Shown here: in pieces, positions 44,496 through 54,379 of the stretch | Layout of the letters: the number at the start of each line of letters is the position of its first letter | Numbering within the stretch: the first letter of the stretch is position 1 | Assembly: GCF_014200495.1 (NCBI RefSeq) | Contig: NZ_JACHBY010000002.1 | Location: 496,001-560,000, forward strand | Direction of reading: 5' to 3' | Length of the DNA: 64,000 nt | Origin: Mucilaginibacter geliditolerans | GTDB taxonomy: Bacteria > Bacteroidota > Bacteroidia > Sphingobacteriales > Sphingobacteriaceae | Position numbers and translations under genes: made by a program | The notes under the pieces: model-generated | The model's database searches: none | What the model was told of the DNA's origin: nothing | Seen by the model: the letters and a program-made list of their open reading frames with translations, nothing else

Positions 44496-44966
44496 TTAGG
44501 AGGGATAGTTGATTCCATATTTTTTGAAATCAACTTCATTTTCTCCGATCAACAGTTCCAAAAAGTCCCCTAAAGATTCTGTAAGCTTAGTTTTACCAGA
44601 AGTAGTCTCGTAAAAATATATTTCTGCATTCTTCGATACTAGTTGTAAACAACAAATTAACATTCCTCCTTTTACCTCGGCTATTGGAAATAGATTGTCG
44701 TCATTTAACTCACCTTTTGTATAATTCCAAACTGTATTTAATGCCGCAAGTGAAAAAAAAACATCAATATCAATGTAATAATCTAATTTTTTGTTCTCTA
44801 AATCGAATTTAGCTAATTCAAATGAAACCTTTTTTGTTTCACCTCCATTTACTTCTTTAATAAATTCAATATACTCTGATGGCAAGGTCAAATTATTTTT
44901 ACCAATAAAATCCTCAATTTCTTTTTCTGAAACCGGCCCCCCGTAGGAATAAAAATACTCTTTCAT
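44496..44966 (-). CDS. SMI1/KNR4 family immunity protein
   Basis: 156 residues, cytosolic. SMI1/KNR4 hallmarks are present: an N-terminal ISEKEIEDF-type helix (VSEKEIEDFIGKNNL), LPSEYIEFIKEVNGGE, and a central LFPIAEVKGGMLIC. SMI1/KNR4 proteins are the commonest immunity partners of HNH/EndoVII-type toxin nucleases. The gene begins 10 bp after the RHS gene encoding a WHH nuclease tip, so it should neutralise that tip. Confidence 0.88.
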   Translation of the reverse strand: MKEYFYSYGGPVSEKEIEDFIGKNNLTLPSEYIEFIKEVNGGETKKVSFELAKFDLENKKLDYYIDIDVFFSLAALNTVWNYTKGELNDDNLFPIAEVKGGMLICCLQLVSKNAEIYFYETTSGKTKLTESLGDFLELLIGENEVDFKKYGINYPS

Positions 44967-44976
44967 AATTGACTTG

Positions 44977-47900
44977 TTAATTTGGTGATGGAAAATTTAA
45001 TTTTTTGTCAGGGTTATTGTTGTTGTGTTTTATAACTGAAGATCCTCCAGTATGAGGAATCCCTCCTTGAGCTGGGTTATTTAAATCTTTAGGGACTAAT
45101 TGCATGGTTTTGCCATCTTGATGGTGGTGCCAAACATACCCTTCTGGAGTTTTATCCATATGAGCCGCCTTCAAAGATAATTTTTCATCGACTTTATATA
45201 TGCCGGTCAATCCTTCAACTTCTACATTCTTAATTGAATATGGGGTAAAATTGGGAAATCCAAATTCGTCAAATGCCACTTGACGACCTGATCCCGTAAT
45301 AACAGTTTGATTCGCAAGTCCAAGATTTCTTATCGGCGTACCATTTACCTCAAACACTTCAGTTGAATAGACTAGTGGAATTTTAGGTAAAAGATGCGGA
45401 ATTCCCTTTACGACATATCCTATAATAGTACCCGTGATCTCACCCATAGCAACATTGGCTATGATATTCACCCCTTCTTCAGTTTGTTCGGAATCATGGT
45501 TAATCGCACCTTGTACTGTTCTGGCTGCACCGCCTGCCATTACCAAATCCCAAAAGGCCCCTGCCATGCTTCCTGATCCAGCTGTTAAAGCTCCGCCTAC
45601 AAACAAAAACGCATTGATATTATTTTGTCTTATAATAGCATCAGCATGCTGTGGATCTTTTTTATATAATTCAGCTTCATATTCACGGTTTTTCTGAGCT
45701 GCATATGCACCGGACTCTATAAACTCTAAACCATCCCTATCCATCCCAGCAATAGGACTATTACTTGCAAATTGATAAGGTGTAAGAGCAGAGTATTCTT
45801 TTGCAACCGGATCAACGCTTGGAAACCTCCCCACCCTCGGATCATAGATCCGCATCCCATAATCCTGCTGCTCCCCCGTACCCTTTACCTCATTATCATT
45901 CTCTTTACCGTTAAAGCCGTACCTATATACATTAAAGAACGAATATTGCCTCCCCGGCATCAGCATACCAAATGGGTAATAATCCTGTGCCGTGGAAACA
46001 TCTGCAAGATAATAATCAATATTCGAATTATCAGTAGTGTGCTGTAAGTGCTTGTCTGTAATGGTAGTTAACACATTACCCAAATGATTCGTCAGCTCAT
46101 ATTGCTTACTGCCTGTAGTATCCCAAATGGTTGTTGCGTTGTTACTACTTAAGTTTTCATTCGGTACCCACAAGCCTAATCGTGATGAGCCGTACAATTG
46201 CTGTTCCTTCCAGTTCAAGTTGCTGTGGGCGTTATCATATATCGCTAAAGTGTTGCCCTGCGCATCCCTGATGTAGTAAGTAGTTAAGCCGTTTGCCATC
46301 TTACTTACCCTTTGTCCCGATGGGTCGTAAGTATAGCTGATCGTACCAGTGGTTTTATAGATACTTTGTATCTTCCCGTAAACGCTCCAGGTGATGGCAT
46401 TTATGCCGTCATTCCCTGTAATATTCGATTGTGCATCATAGATCAAATTGCCAATGGCATCATAGCGGTAATTGGTGGCATTGGTCTGGTTGGTCAGGTC
46501 ACCTGTATAGTTACTGTTCGCAATGGCATCATTGATGTTTTGCAGGCGGTTATTGCTTAACCTGCCGCTGGTTTTTGGGTAATTGTAGGTCAGGCTATCA
46601 ATGGTTTGGGCCGTTGGTGCTGCACCGTTCCTGCCATAGGTTAATATATTGCCGTTGCCGTCATAGGTGGCGTTCTCCTGGTAGTTTAAGGCTATGCTGC
46701 TCCTGTCCCAACTGGTGCCACTAATACCCGTATGCTGCCGCATTTTCTTCAGCCTGTTCAGCTGGTCGTAGTGATAGGTATAGCCTACTGTTGTGCCTAG
46801 TTGGTTGATGGCCAATGTGGCATTACTGATGTTACCATTGTACAAACTCTGCCCGGTGATATCGCCCGTTGCTGCGGTGTATTTTAAGGCAAATGCATTG
46901 TAGCCTGAGCCGCCTATCGGGTTGTAGTCGTTAGTATAATAACCTAATGAATAACCGTAAGCATCACGTGCTACTGTAGCCCCGTCCTGCCCCATATCCA
47001 GCGCAGCTGTGCCCGAGGTACTATTCACCCCCTTCAACCAACCCTGCAAGGTATAAGCATAATCCACACCCTGTACTTTAGTGGTGCTGTCGCCCAGTTC
47101 CATCCGGCGCAGCGGGCCATGCAGGTAGTAGTAATAGGCGGCATCCTGTTTGGCCGTGGTTTTGGGCAGGTAACTGCCCGTGGCCGTGTCCACCATGGCC
47201 GTGGTGCTGCTCCAGGCTTTGGTCAGGCGGTTATCGGCATCATAGTTATACTGGTAATAAAACGCGTCCGGCTGCCCGTCCTGGTAGCGTACAAAGTTTA
47301 CCTTCCCGCTCACCAGGTCGTATTCGTAGTCTATTCGTTTTAAGCCGGTGTTGGTGTTGTTTTGGTAGATCCCGTCTACCTGCTGCCATAGCGTTTTTAC
47401 GTTGCCATCGATATCGTAATTGTAATACGTGGCCCGCAGTACCGGGCTGCCCGCGGTTTCGGTATAGGTGCTGGCTGCTACTCTTTTCCTCAGGTTGCTT
47501 TGCCCCGGCAGCGTGGCTATGCCGTTGGTATTACCGCTGACCGTTGGTACCGGGCTGTCATAATACGTATCCGTGATCTGGCTGTTCGTGCCTGCCGCGT
47601 TAAAGGCTGTTATCGTGGTATTAGCCAGATAATCCGGGCTGCCCAGTGTGCTGCCCGTATAGTTCTTTTGCCCTACCTCTGTTATCCTCCCGATCGAATC
47701 GTACAGGGTATAGCTGTAATTATTCAGCGTGATCTGCTTATCGTTCTGCGAGATCACCAGTCTGCTCAGCAGGTCGTACCAGAAACGGTTCGTGCCCCCA
47801 TCCGGCGACTGTTGCGTGGTCACCTGGTTAGTAGCATTATAGGTATAGCTGGTCGGGATCACGTGGCCGGGGTAAAGATCCACATTGGTCGTTTCATCAC

Positions 47901-50900
47901 TCGTGCCATTAACCGTGGTCGGCGGAACGCCCGGTGCAGGTATGTTAAAGCGGTACCAGCCGGTGTAAGTGAGGTCTGTTGCCGAAAAATAGTTATTATC
48001 AGCATCCGCGGTGATCGTTGCCGGACTCAGCAGATGGTTGTACAGCCGCATGTGTTTCAGGCTCTGGTTACTGTCGGGATAAATGATCACGCTGCTGCCC
48101 ACCTTAATCGTAAAACCGAATGGTCCCGGTGTGCCGCTGGTGCTGACCGTCAGCGCCTGCCTGTTCAGATAAATCTGCGGCAGCGTTGTTCCTGATCCCA
48201 GCGAGCTCCCCTGGAACACCACATGCGTAAACGGATACAAAGGTAATGCAGCGCTGATATCTGCCTGGTAATGCCCCGTTGTAGGCATCAGCTGCACGGT
48301 CGTCGCAGTTGGCGACTTAAGCGGATAAACGTCAATATTAAGCGTACTGCCCGCAATCCCCAACTGGAACAGATATTTCTGATCCGGCGTTACTTCTACC
48401 CAATGGTAATGGGGAAGACTGGCGTTATACAGCCACATTTCTACCGCGCCTGTCGTGGCCGACAGGGTAGCTGAAAGGGTGGTCAATGCCGCTGGCAGAC
48501 TCGATGCTGTTTCCGGGCCGTTATAGCTATAGTTTACCGCCGCCGTGTCCACATCCCGCACATGGTCAATATAGCTAAACAGGTTTGGGTTAACCAGCGT
48601 AACCCCCTCGGGCGGTATGGTGCGCGCCAAATTATCCGCCTGATCATAATAATACAGCGTATAATGGTATTCCTGCTGTACGCCTACCATATTGGCGTTA
48701 GCCTTGGCCAGGCTGCAGGTATTGATATAGCTGGCCATAAAGTTTTGCCGCTGCAACGCTATATAGGCATCATAATCAGCTAAACCGCTTTCTACTGCTT
48801 TTGATACCGCGTTCTCCACGCAATCATACGGGTTGGCGTTAACCGATGTATAAGGCAGCGTATTACATAACAGCGGCGCTGTGCCGGTTTCAAAGGCATT
48901 ATAATCACTATAGGTGAGCGAAAATCCCCAGCGCTGGTTCATGTAATTGCTCAGTATGGTTTGGTAATTGGTGTCCAGGGTGGAAAGTGTACCGCCGAAC
49001 TCCGCATTCATAGCCGTTTTAGCCGCCAGGTAAGCCGACCGCAGTACACAACCTGTTGAACCAGGATCCAGAAATACTGGCAGGGTAATATCATTGGCCA
49101 GCATGAACCGGCAATTGGTACAGGAATTCACCAGTGTATCCAGGTCGGCGTGGCTCAGCGTCATGGCGCTGCCGTAGGTGCTTACCAGGTAATTGTACAG
49201 CGTTTGGCCCGCAGTTGTAGCGCGCGCGGTTAAAGCGCTCAATGAGTCGCACAAAACAGCATTTGAATTGCTGATAGTCTTGGCCACCGACTGCTGTAAA
49301 GGCTGATAAGGGTAAGGGGCGTCAATGAGGTACGGGTTCATGACCGAAGTGTAGTGATTGATGCCCGGACTGAGTATGATACTTTGAATAGCTGCACCGA
49401 AATTCACATAGGGGATGGTTTGCCCCGGTGGCAGCGAACTTGCCCCCATCGGGTGGTTTTGATCTACACCACCAATAGAGCAAATACCTATTAAAGCCGA
49501 AGTAAGTTGATTAATTTGGCTCTGACTAATGCTCATCGCCGTTAACCCGGGTTGCAATCTGCTGATCCAGGTAGCAGCATTGGCCTGGCAAATATCCTGC
49601 GCCTGGTCCGATATGGCAGTTTGAACAGGTGCGGTTAACTGCCAACTGGCCGTAATGCCCTGTACCGTATCAGCCGGAATAGAAGTATAAGTCGGGAACC
49701 GTGGTGTTTTTACAGTATATGCCTGCGGGCATGGGTTTACCGGCGGCGGAATAGGTGGTGGTATGGGGTTAATGAAACCCGGACACGTAACATTAAAATA
49801 GGTTGGCGGGTCGGTCACTTTAGTAGCAAACAATGCACCGTAGACGCTCGCAACACATTCGGGATCTTCTGAAGCTGTAGTGCAGGTACCCGGCACTAAA
49901 TATGATCGGTAATAATTATAAGTTGTACTTACTGAATCACCCGGCGGTATGGTAAAGTATTGTGGGATATCCGGGCTGCCATTAGAGAACGAGTATTTAA
50001 CTTCGACCTGTACATTTTGCGGCGCTGGAATAGACTGCCCACTACGGTTGCGCAAAACAACATATGTAGAATATTCCACTTGTGTATAATAACTTTGGCC
50101 GCATGTCATGCCTGTACTTGATAATAAAGCATCGTGTACATAAACCCGCGGCGTATCAAGTGGCGGCGGTGGTGTAGTTCCACAATTAACCGAATCTACG
50201 CTAATGTAACTGATCGGCACATCATTCGGCACACAAAATGTAACCTGCCCGGCACCGGGGAAATAAACTGAACGTATGAGGTCTGTCCTGCTATTATAAA
50301 CAGACGGATAATACAAATGCACGGTAAGCGAATGGCTCAGCGTCCCGGGATTATGTACTACTACAGCAGTTTGTGCACTTCCGCAATAATCAGTACCGAT
50401 ATATGGCTGCACACTAAACTCAGATGGCACCGGGCAACTACCCGGCAACTGGCTTACTATAGGCTGCCCAACCGGGCAAACCGATCCGCAAGATGCATTT
50501 TGCAGCAGCTGGTAATATTTTTGTTTAAGCTGAAAGTAATACTGGCTGTATAAGGCCCACTCCCTGTCGGCCACCCTGCACGAAGTTACCGGCGTACACT
50601 GTGTCCAGTTGCTATCTACCGGCAAACCTGTATTGGTATTGCCCGTTTTATCCACGCAATAAAGCATGTAATCATCATAAGCCATCAGCCCCTTGATCGG
50701 TTCCTGGGTGATGTTCAGCACGTTTTTGGAATAATTAATCAGGTCGCTTTGCATCTGCGAATAATAGGCTGCGCCCATGCCCCCCGACTTAAAGAACGGG
50801 TCGGCAGGTAATAGCCAGTCGGATGAGTTGGTATAACTATAGCTCAGTGCCGGCCCGCTGGCCACCGGGATCAGCGGTACCTGTGATGCTTTGGTGAAAT

Positions 50901-53622
50901 CCTGCTGCACCCGCAGGTCCCAGCTCTGGTATTGCGAAGAGCTATTACAAAACTGCAGCTGGCAATATTCCGGGTGATAACTCAAGAACTTAACCGCCCA
51001 TGCCGGCTGCCAGTAAGTGATGAGTTGTTGCAGATTAAAGCTGACATCATTCGGCGAAGTGATGGTACCATCGGGCCTGACTATCTCGTTGCTGATGTAC
51101 ACCGAATCTGTTGATGCTAATACCGGGAACACTACCCGCCAGTTCGGCTTACCCACTCCGGGTATGGTATCAGCTAGTACATTCGCGCCGGGTTCAAGTA
51201 CCCTGCCGGTGGAATCGAACAAAGCATACTGACCGCCCGGCGAAACGTCACCTTCCATTTCATCCTGTTCAGAAGTACACGGTGAATAACTACAGGTAGC
51301 TTGCAAAGCATTACAGTTTTGCTTTAAGGTATGGAACAGGCCGCCAGCCCATGCATGGAATGAAGATCCCGCTACGCTTAATGAATCCAGTCCGAGCCCG
51401 GTACAGGTAGTTTGGAGTGCCTGCACAAAACCGGCAGAGTCAGCCAACAAGGTGGTACAGGTATGGCAATCGCTGTAACAACCACTTACATTCAGGCTAT
51501 CCAGGTAACGCTGTTTGATGTAATCAAATTGCTGCTGTATATAGCCATGACTGAGGCCCTGCTGTATAAAAGTGTCGGTATAGCTCTGTATCACGGTTGG
51601 GTCGAACGCGAATTGCAGCCGTACGTTGTACTCCCCGATCTGGTTAACCGGCACTACTAATAACCCGTTATAAAGAGCGGTATCGGCACAGGTACTTACT
51701 GTATCGCCTATCTTTACCGGGGTAGTGATACTGGCTGCTATATCGCCGCAATCATCGCTCACCACTGCCGTCATTTTATAGTAACAATTACTGCAGATCT
51801 GAAACGTACCGGGATATTTATCAACCAGTTTCTGGATATTGAACTTCAGGGTATCTATTCCGGTTACGGAAGCTAAATAAGTAGTATTAGCGGTAAGGGT
51901 TAAAGCAGAGGCATCGTATATAAACTGCTCCGGCTTCAGAATATGTATATTTTGCGGTATGGTTGTGCTGGAAACCGAATGATAAGATGGCAGCGTATCC
52001 AGCATAGATGGCACCTTGCCCGTTAGTGCCGTGGCGATTGTTTTACCACTGGCATTCAGGTAAGAGATGCTGATCTGCCCGTTAGGGTCGACAACCATAT
52101 TTTTAAGATAATGCTCGGCATAACCCACATCGTTGGCAAATAATTGGTCAAGCTCCCACTGCTCTGGTTTTCCATAATAGTACTTGGTGGTTTTGCTCAG
52201 CGCCGGTGAGCCCGATTTACCGGGCTGAAAAGCCAGTCCTACTCCACCTTGCGACCTGATGCGCCCCGTATTATCATTATTATATTGCGTAACCGATAAA
52301 GGATAACCCGCTGCATCCGGTATATAATTATTACCAATATTCAGGGTTTTAAAATCATTAGAGGCAGAATAATACCGTGAAGCACCCGCTGCAGTATTCA
52401 ACGGATCAGGATTTAACTCACAGGCAGCAGGAACACCACCTCTGACATTCACAAAAGTATAAGGGCTATCTAACGCGTTTTCATTAAAATTGGGAATGTA
52501 GTGCAGGTAGGGTACCAGGCTGGTCTCTTTATAAGGTGCAGGCAGGATGCTGGCAGTTGGCCGTCCAAAATTATCGTATATATTCTCCTGGGCTATGGCA
52601 ACATTATCCGTATTATTCAATGTCACGGTTTGTCTGCCGCGCAGCGTACCATCAAAATAGCTGATCACTTCTTTCTTCTTACCATCTTCAGCAAATGCGG
52701 CTGAATATTGCCAGTTCTGATTTTGTTCGTCCCAGTTGAGCAGCCATATCGCGTAACCACTGCCATTCTTATAGTCCCAGTTACCTGCCACCCTTACCCC
52801 GGTTGCTTTATCATACTGTACCTGCCGTATGCGAACCAGCAACAGACTATCTGTGGAGATCATAGCAATACCTACGCTATTACCCGAAGTAGTGGTACGG
52901 CTGGCGTTATTTCTGAAAGCCTGCGCAAGGGCGGTACTTAAAGCCGGATTATCAGGCGTGGATGGAATTGTGCGGTTGGCGGATATCTCTGCGAAATTGC
53001 TGTTACCATTATTAATCGTCGTCCACTCTACATCATATTCATCAGCAGAAGAAATACTCGCCCAGCTCACCTGCAATTGTTTAGTATTATTGGCTATGCT
53101 GTACACCGCGCCAATGCCAGTTGCAGCCGTGAAAGGATAACTACGGTCTATTACAATAGCGGCCGTTAGTTGCACCGATGATGCCGGAACTGTACCTGTG
53201 GTTGATGTACTTAAAACTGTAGCCGTAATTTGATAACCAAGAGGCACATTGTAAATATCCAGCCTTTTATATTTGGCGCCCTGCCCCGGCACATAGTTTA
53301 CGGTAAGCGAAGTATTAACTGTTGTTATGGCGCTACCGGGAGCCGTGTAATACTGGATCTGTAAATTAGCGGTATAGGTAAATGCAGTGTTGATGAGCAC
53401 ATTATCTAATACATTTAGCGACACGGTGCTTTGAATGGATTTGGTATAATAACTACTCCATAAGGGATCGGTAAATTTGCCGTCCTGGGCAGAACACGTT
53501 GCGCCGTTAGAAAAAGGCCCTGTTATTGAATTCTGGTTATTTTCTATACCGGCAAAACAATTGCCCGAAAACAGCAGGAAGGCTGTTCCGATCAAAATAA
53601 AAAGCTGTACAATTTTTCGCAT
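44977..53622 (-). CDS. RHS-repeat polymorphic toxin with C-terminal WHH (HNH/EndoVII) nuclease
   Basis: 2881 residues with a signal peptide (1-24, NCFA). The N-terminal half has Fn3-like and DUF6443-like segments (GTLRGRQTVTLNN ... GRPTASILPAPYKET) and Cys-rich stretches in the 700-1300 region. YD/RHS repeats follow from about 1930. The RHS core is at 2569-2633 (GFNGKENDNEVKG, YDPRVGRFPSVDPVA, NSPIAGMDRDG). The variable tip follows, with the nuclease signature YVWHHHQDGKTMQLVPKDLN at 2829-2848 and IPHTGG. The HHH are the predicted metal/catalytic residues. Family knowledge: the RHS cage encloses the tip and releases it by cleavage after the core. It follows a LolA-like gene by 18 bp and precedes its immunity gene by 10 bp. 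Confidence 0.92.
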   Translation of the reverse strand: MRKIVQLFILIGTAFLLFSGNCFAGIENNQNSITGPFSNGATCSAQDGKFTDPLWSSYYTKSIQSTVSLNVLDNVLINTAFTYTANLQIQYYTAPGSAITTVNTSLTVNYVPGQGAKYKRLDIYNVPLGYQITATVLSTSTTGTVPASSVQLTAAIVIDRSYPFTAATGIGAVYSIANNTKQLQVSWASISSADEYDVEWTTINNGNSNFAEISANRTIPSTPDNPALSTALAQAFRNNASRTTTSGNSVGIAMISTDSLLLVRIRQVQYDKATGVRVAGNWDYKNGSGYAIWLLNWDEQNQNWQYSAAFAEDGKKKEVISYFDGTLRGRQTVTLNNTDNVAIAQENIYDNFGRPTASILPAPYKETSLVPYLHYIPNFNENALDSPYTFVNVRGGVPAACELNPDPLNTAAGASRYYSASNDFKTLNIGNNYIPDAAGYPLSVTQYNNDNTGRIRSQGGVGLAFQPGKSGSPALSKTTKYYYGKPEQWELDQLFANDVGYAEHYLKNMVVDPNGQISISYLNASGKTIATALTGKVPSMLDTLPSYHSVSSTTIPQNIHILKPEQFIYDASALTLTANTTYLASVTGIDTLKFNIQKLVDKYPGTFQICSNCYYKMTAVVSDDCGDIAASITTPVKIGDTVSTCADTALYNGLLVVPVNQIGEYNVRLQFAFDPTVIQSYTDTFIQQGLSHGYIQQQFDYIKQRYLDSLNVSGCYSDCHTCTTLLADSAGFVQALQTTCTGLGLDSLSVAGSSFHAWAGGLFHTLKQNCNALQATCSYSPCTSEQDEMEGDVSPGGQYALFDSTGRVLEPGANVLADTIPGVGKPNWRVVFPVLASTDSVYISNEIVRPDGTITSPNDVSFNLQQLITYWQPAWAVKFLSYHPEYCQLQFCNSSSQYQSWDLRVQQDFTKASQVPLIPVASGPALSYSYTNSSDWLLPADPFFKSGGMGAAYYSQMQSDLINYSKNVLNITQEPIKGLMAYDDYMLYCVDKTGNTNTGLPVDSNWTQCTPVTSCRVADREWALYSQYYFQLKQKYYQLLQNASCGSVCPVGQPIVSQLPGSCPVPSEFSVQPYIGTDYCGSAQTAVVVHNPGTLSHSLTVHLYYPSVYNSRTDLIRSVYFPGAGQVTFCVPNDVPISYISVDSVNCGTTPPPPLDTPRVYVHDALLSSTGMTCGQSYYTQVEYSTYVVLRNRSGQSIPAPQNVQVEVKYSFSNGSPDIPQYFTIPPGDSVSTTYNYYRSYLVPGTCTTASEDPECVASVYGALFATKVTDPPTYFNVTCPGFINPIPPPIPPPVNPCPQAYTVKTPRFPTYTSIPADTVQGITASWQLTAPVQTAISDQAQDICQANAATWISRLQPGLTAMSISQSQINQLTSALIGICSIGGVDQNHPMGASSLPPGQTIPYVNFGAAIQSIILSPGINHYTSVMNPYLIDAPYPYQPLQQSVAKTISNSNAVLCDSLSALTARATTAGQTLYNYLVSTYGSAMTLSHADLDTLVNSCTNCRFMLANDITLPVFLDPGSTGCVLRSAYLAAKTAMNAEFGGTLSTLDTNYQTILSNYMNQRWGFSLTYSDYNAFETGTAPLLCNTLPYTSVNANPYDCVENAVSKAVESGLADYDAYIALQRQNFMASYINTCSLAKANANMVGVQQEYHYTLYYYDQADNLARTIPPEGVTLVNPNLFSYIDHVRDVDTAAVNYSYNGPETASSLPAALTTLSATLSATTGAVEMWLYNASLPHYHWVEVTPDQKYLFQLGIAGSTLNIDVYPLKSPTATTVQLMPTTGHYQADISAALPLYPFTHVVFQGSSLGSGTTLPQIYLNRQALTVSTSGTPGPFGFTIKVGSSVIIYPDSNQSLKHMRLYNHLLSPATITADADNNYFSATDLTYTGWYRFNIPAPGVPPTTVNGTSDETTNVDLYPGHVIPTSYTYNATNQVTTQQSPDGGTNRFWYDLLSRLVISQNDKQITLNNYSYTLYDSIGRITEVGQKNYTGSTLGSPDYLANTTITAFNAAGTNSQITDTYYDSPVPTVSGNTNGIATLPGQSNLRKRVAASTYTETAGSPVLRATYYNYDIDGNVKTLWQQVDGIYQNNTNTGLKRIDYEYDLVSGKVNFVRYQDGQPDAFYYQYNYDADNRLTKAWSSTTAMVDTATGSYLPKTTAKQDAAYYYYLHGPLRRMELGDSTTKVQGVDYAYTLQGWLKGVNSTSGTAALDMGQDGATVARDAYGYSLGYYTNDYNPIGGSGYNAFALKYTAATGDITGQSLYNGNISNATLAINQLGTTVGYTYHYDQLNRLKKMRQHTGISGTSWDRSSIALNYQENATYDGNGNILTYGRNGAAPTAQTIDSLTYNYPKTSGRLSNNRLQNINDAIANSNYTGDLTNQTNATNYRYDAIGNLIYDAQSNITGNDGINAITWSVYGKIQSIYKTTGTISYTYDPSGQRVSKMANGLTTYYIRDAQGNTLAIYDNAHSNLNWKEQQLYGSSRLGLWVPNENLSSNNATTIWDTTGSKQYELTNHLGNVLTTITDKHLQHTTDNSNIDYYLADVSTAQDYYPFGMLMPGRQYSFFNVYRYGFNGKENDNEVKGTGEQQDYGMRIYDPRVGRFPSVDPVAKEYSALTPYQFASNSPIAGMDRDGLEFIESGAYAAQKNREYEAELYKKDPQHADAIIRQNNINAFLFVGGALTAGSGSMAGAFWDLVMAGGAARTVQGAINHDSEQTEEGVNIIANVAMGEITGTIIGYVVKGIPHLLPKIPLVYSTEVFEVNGTPIRNLGLANQTVITGSGRQVAFDEFGFPNFTPYSIKNVEVEGLTGIYKVDEKLSLKAAHMDKTPEGYVWHHHQDGKTMQLVPKDLNNPAQGGIPHTGGSSVIKHNNNNPDKKLNFPSPN

Positions 53623-53640
53623 GCCGGCAATTATTAAATA

Positions 53641-54372
53641 TTACATTTTTATCAACTCGTAATTCCTGTATACACTTACTGTTCTCCATCCGCCCTTTAC
53701 ATTTTTTATCACATCATTTTTTGATAGATACTGGCTAACATCAGCCGTATTACTCCATTTGCTGATATTTACAGTTACTATCTTTTCATTTGCTTTATTC
53801 AAGGGGTCGTTCAAATTTGTGAGCCGCATATAGAGGTATTTTACTTTCAGGCTTTGCCTGTCGAAGGTTATCGTATATTGCTTACAACTGATATGGCGTT
53901 CGTTCACCAGTGATATGGTTTGTTCATCCCCGTTAATCTTACTGGTCATTTTGTAATGCTCCGACTGTATGTTCGCTCCCATATCCGCGAATTGTTTTAT
54001 ACCGGCATCATACTGTACCTTTTTTTGCGGTGAAACCATTACCCGCCTCGACTGGTTATCGATATATAGATACACCCCCTGCTCATTCAGGGTAATTGTT
54101 TTCCCAAGCTGGTAATAGAATTCATCTCCTTGCTTGCAAAACAGGAAACCAACATGGTCCATCGCATCTGCCGGATTGGCCCTGTCGATAATATTAATGA
54201 CACCTCCAAGCGTGTAATTGCCCTTGACGTCGTTCATCTTTTTGCACACCTGTTCAAACTTCTCCAACACTGCTTTGTCTGGCACGGTATCGGTTGTTTT
54301 CCCATAGCTGGACGAAGCAATTAACAACGGCAACAGGATAAATAAAGCGCTTATGATCTTTGATCTTTTCAT
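53641..54372 (-). CDS. LolA-like exported protein
   Basis: 243 residues with a signal peptide ending SYG-K. Pattern of strands with an early helix (VLEKFEQVCKKMNDVKGNYTLGG) and KTITLNEQGVYLYIDNQSRRVMVSPQKKVQYD fits the LolA/LolB lipid-binding fold loosely. It sits between two giant RHS/PA14 genes with gaps of 7 and 18 bp. It is likely to help chaperone or tether them in the periplasm, which is inference. Confidence 0.5.
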   Translation of the reverse strand: MKRSKIISALFILLPLLIASSSYGKTTDTVPDKAVLEKFEQVCKKMNDVKGNYTLGGVINIIDRANPADAMDHVGFLFCKQGDEFYYQLGKTITLNEQGVYLYIDNQSRRVMVSPQKKVQYDAGIKQFADMGANIQSEHYKMTSKINGDEQTISLVNERHISCKQYTITFDRQSLKVKYLYMRLTNLNDPLNKANEKIVTVNISKWSNTADVSQYLSKNDVIKNVKGGWRTVSVYRNYELIKM

Positions 54373-54379
54373 ATCATCG

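Noticed and set aside
47500..48195. 231-residue open frame on the plus strand inside the RHS gene
   Set aside because: Antisense to a confidently identified coding region; Arg/Ile-rich composition and no domain or promoter.
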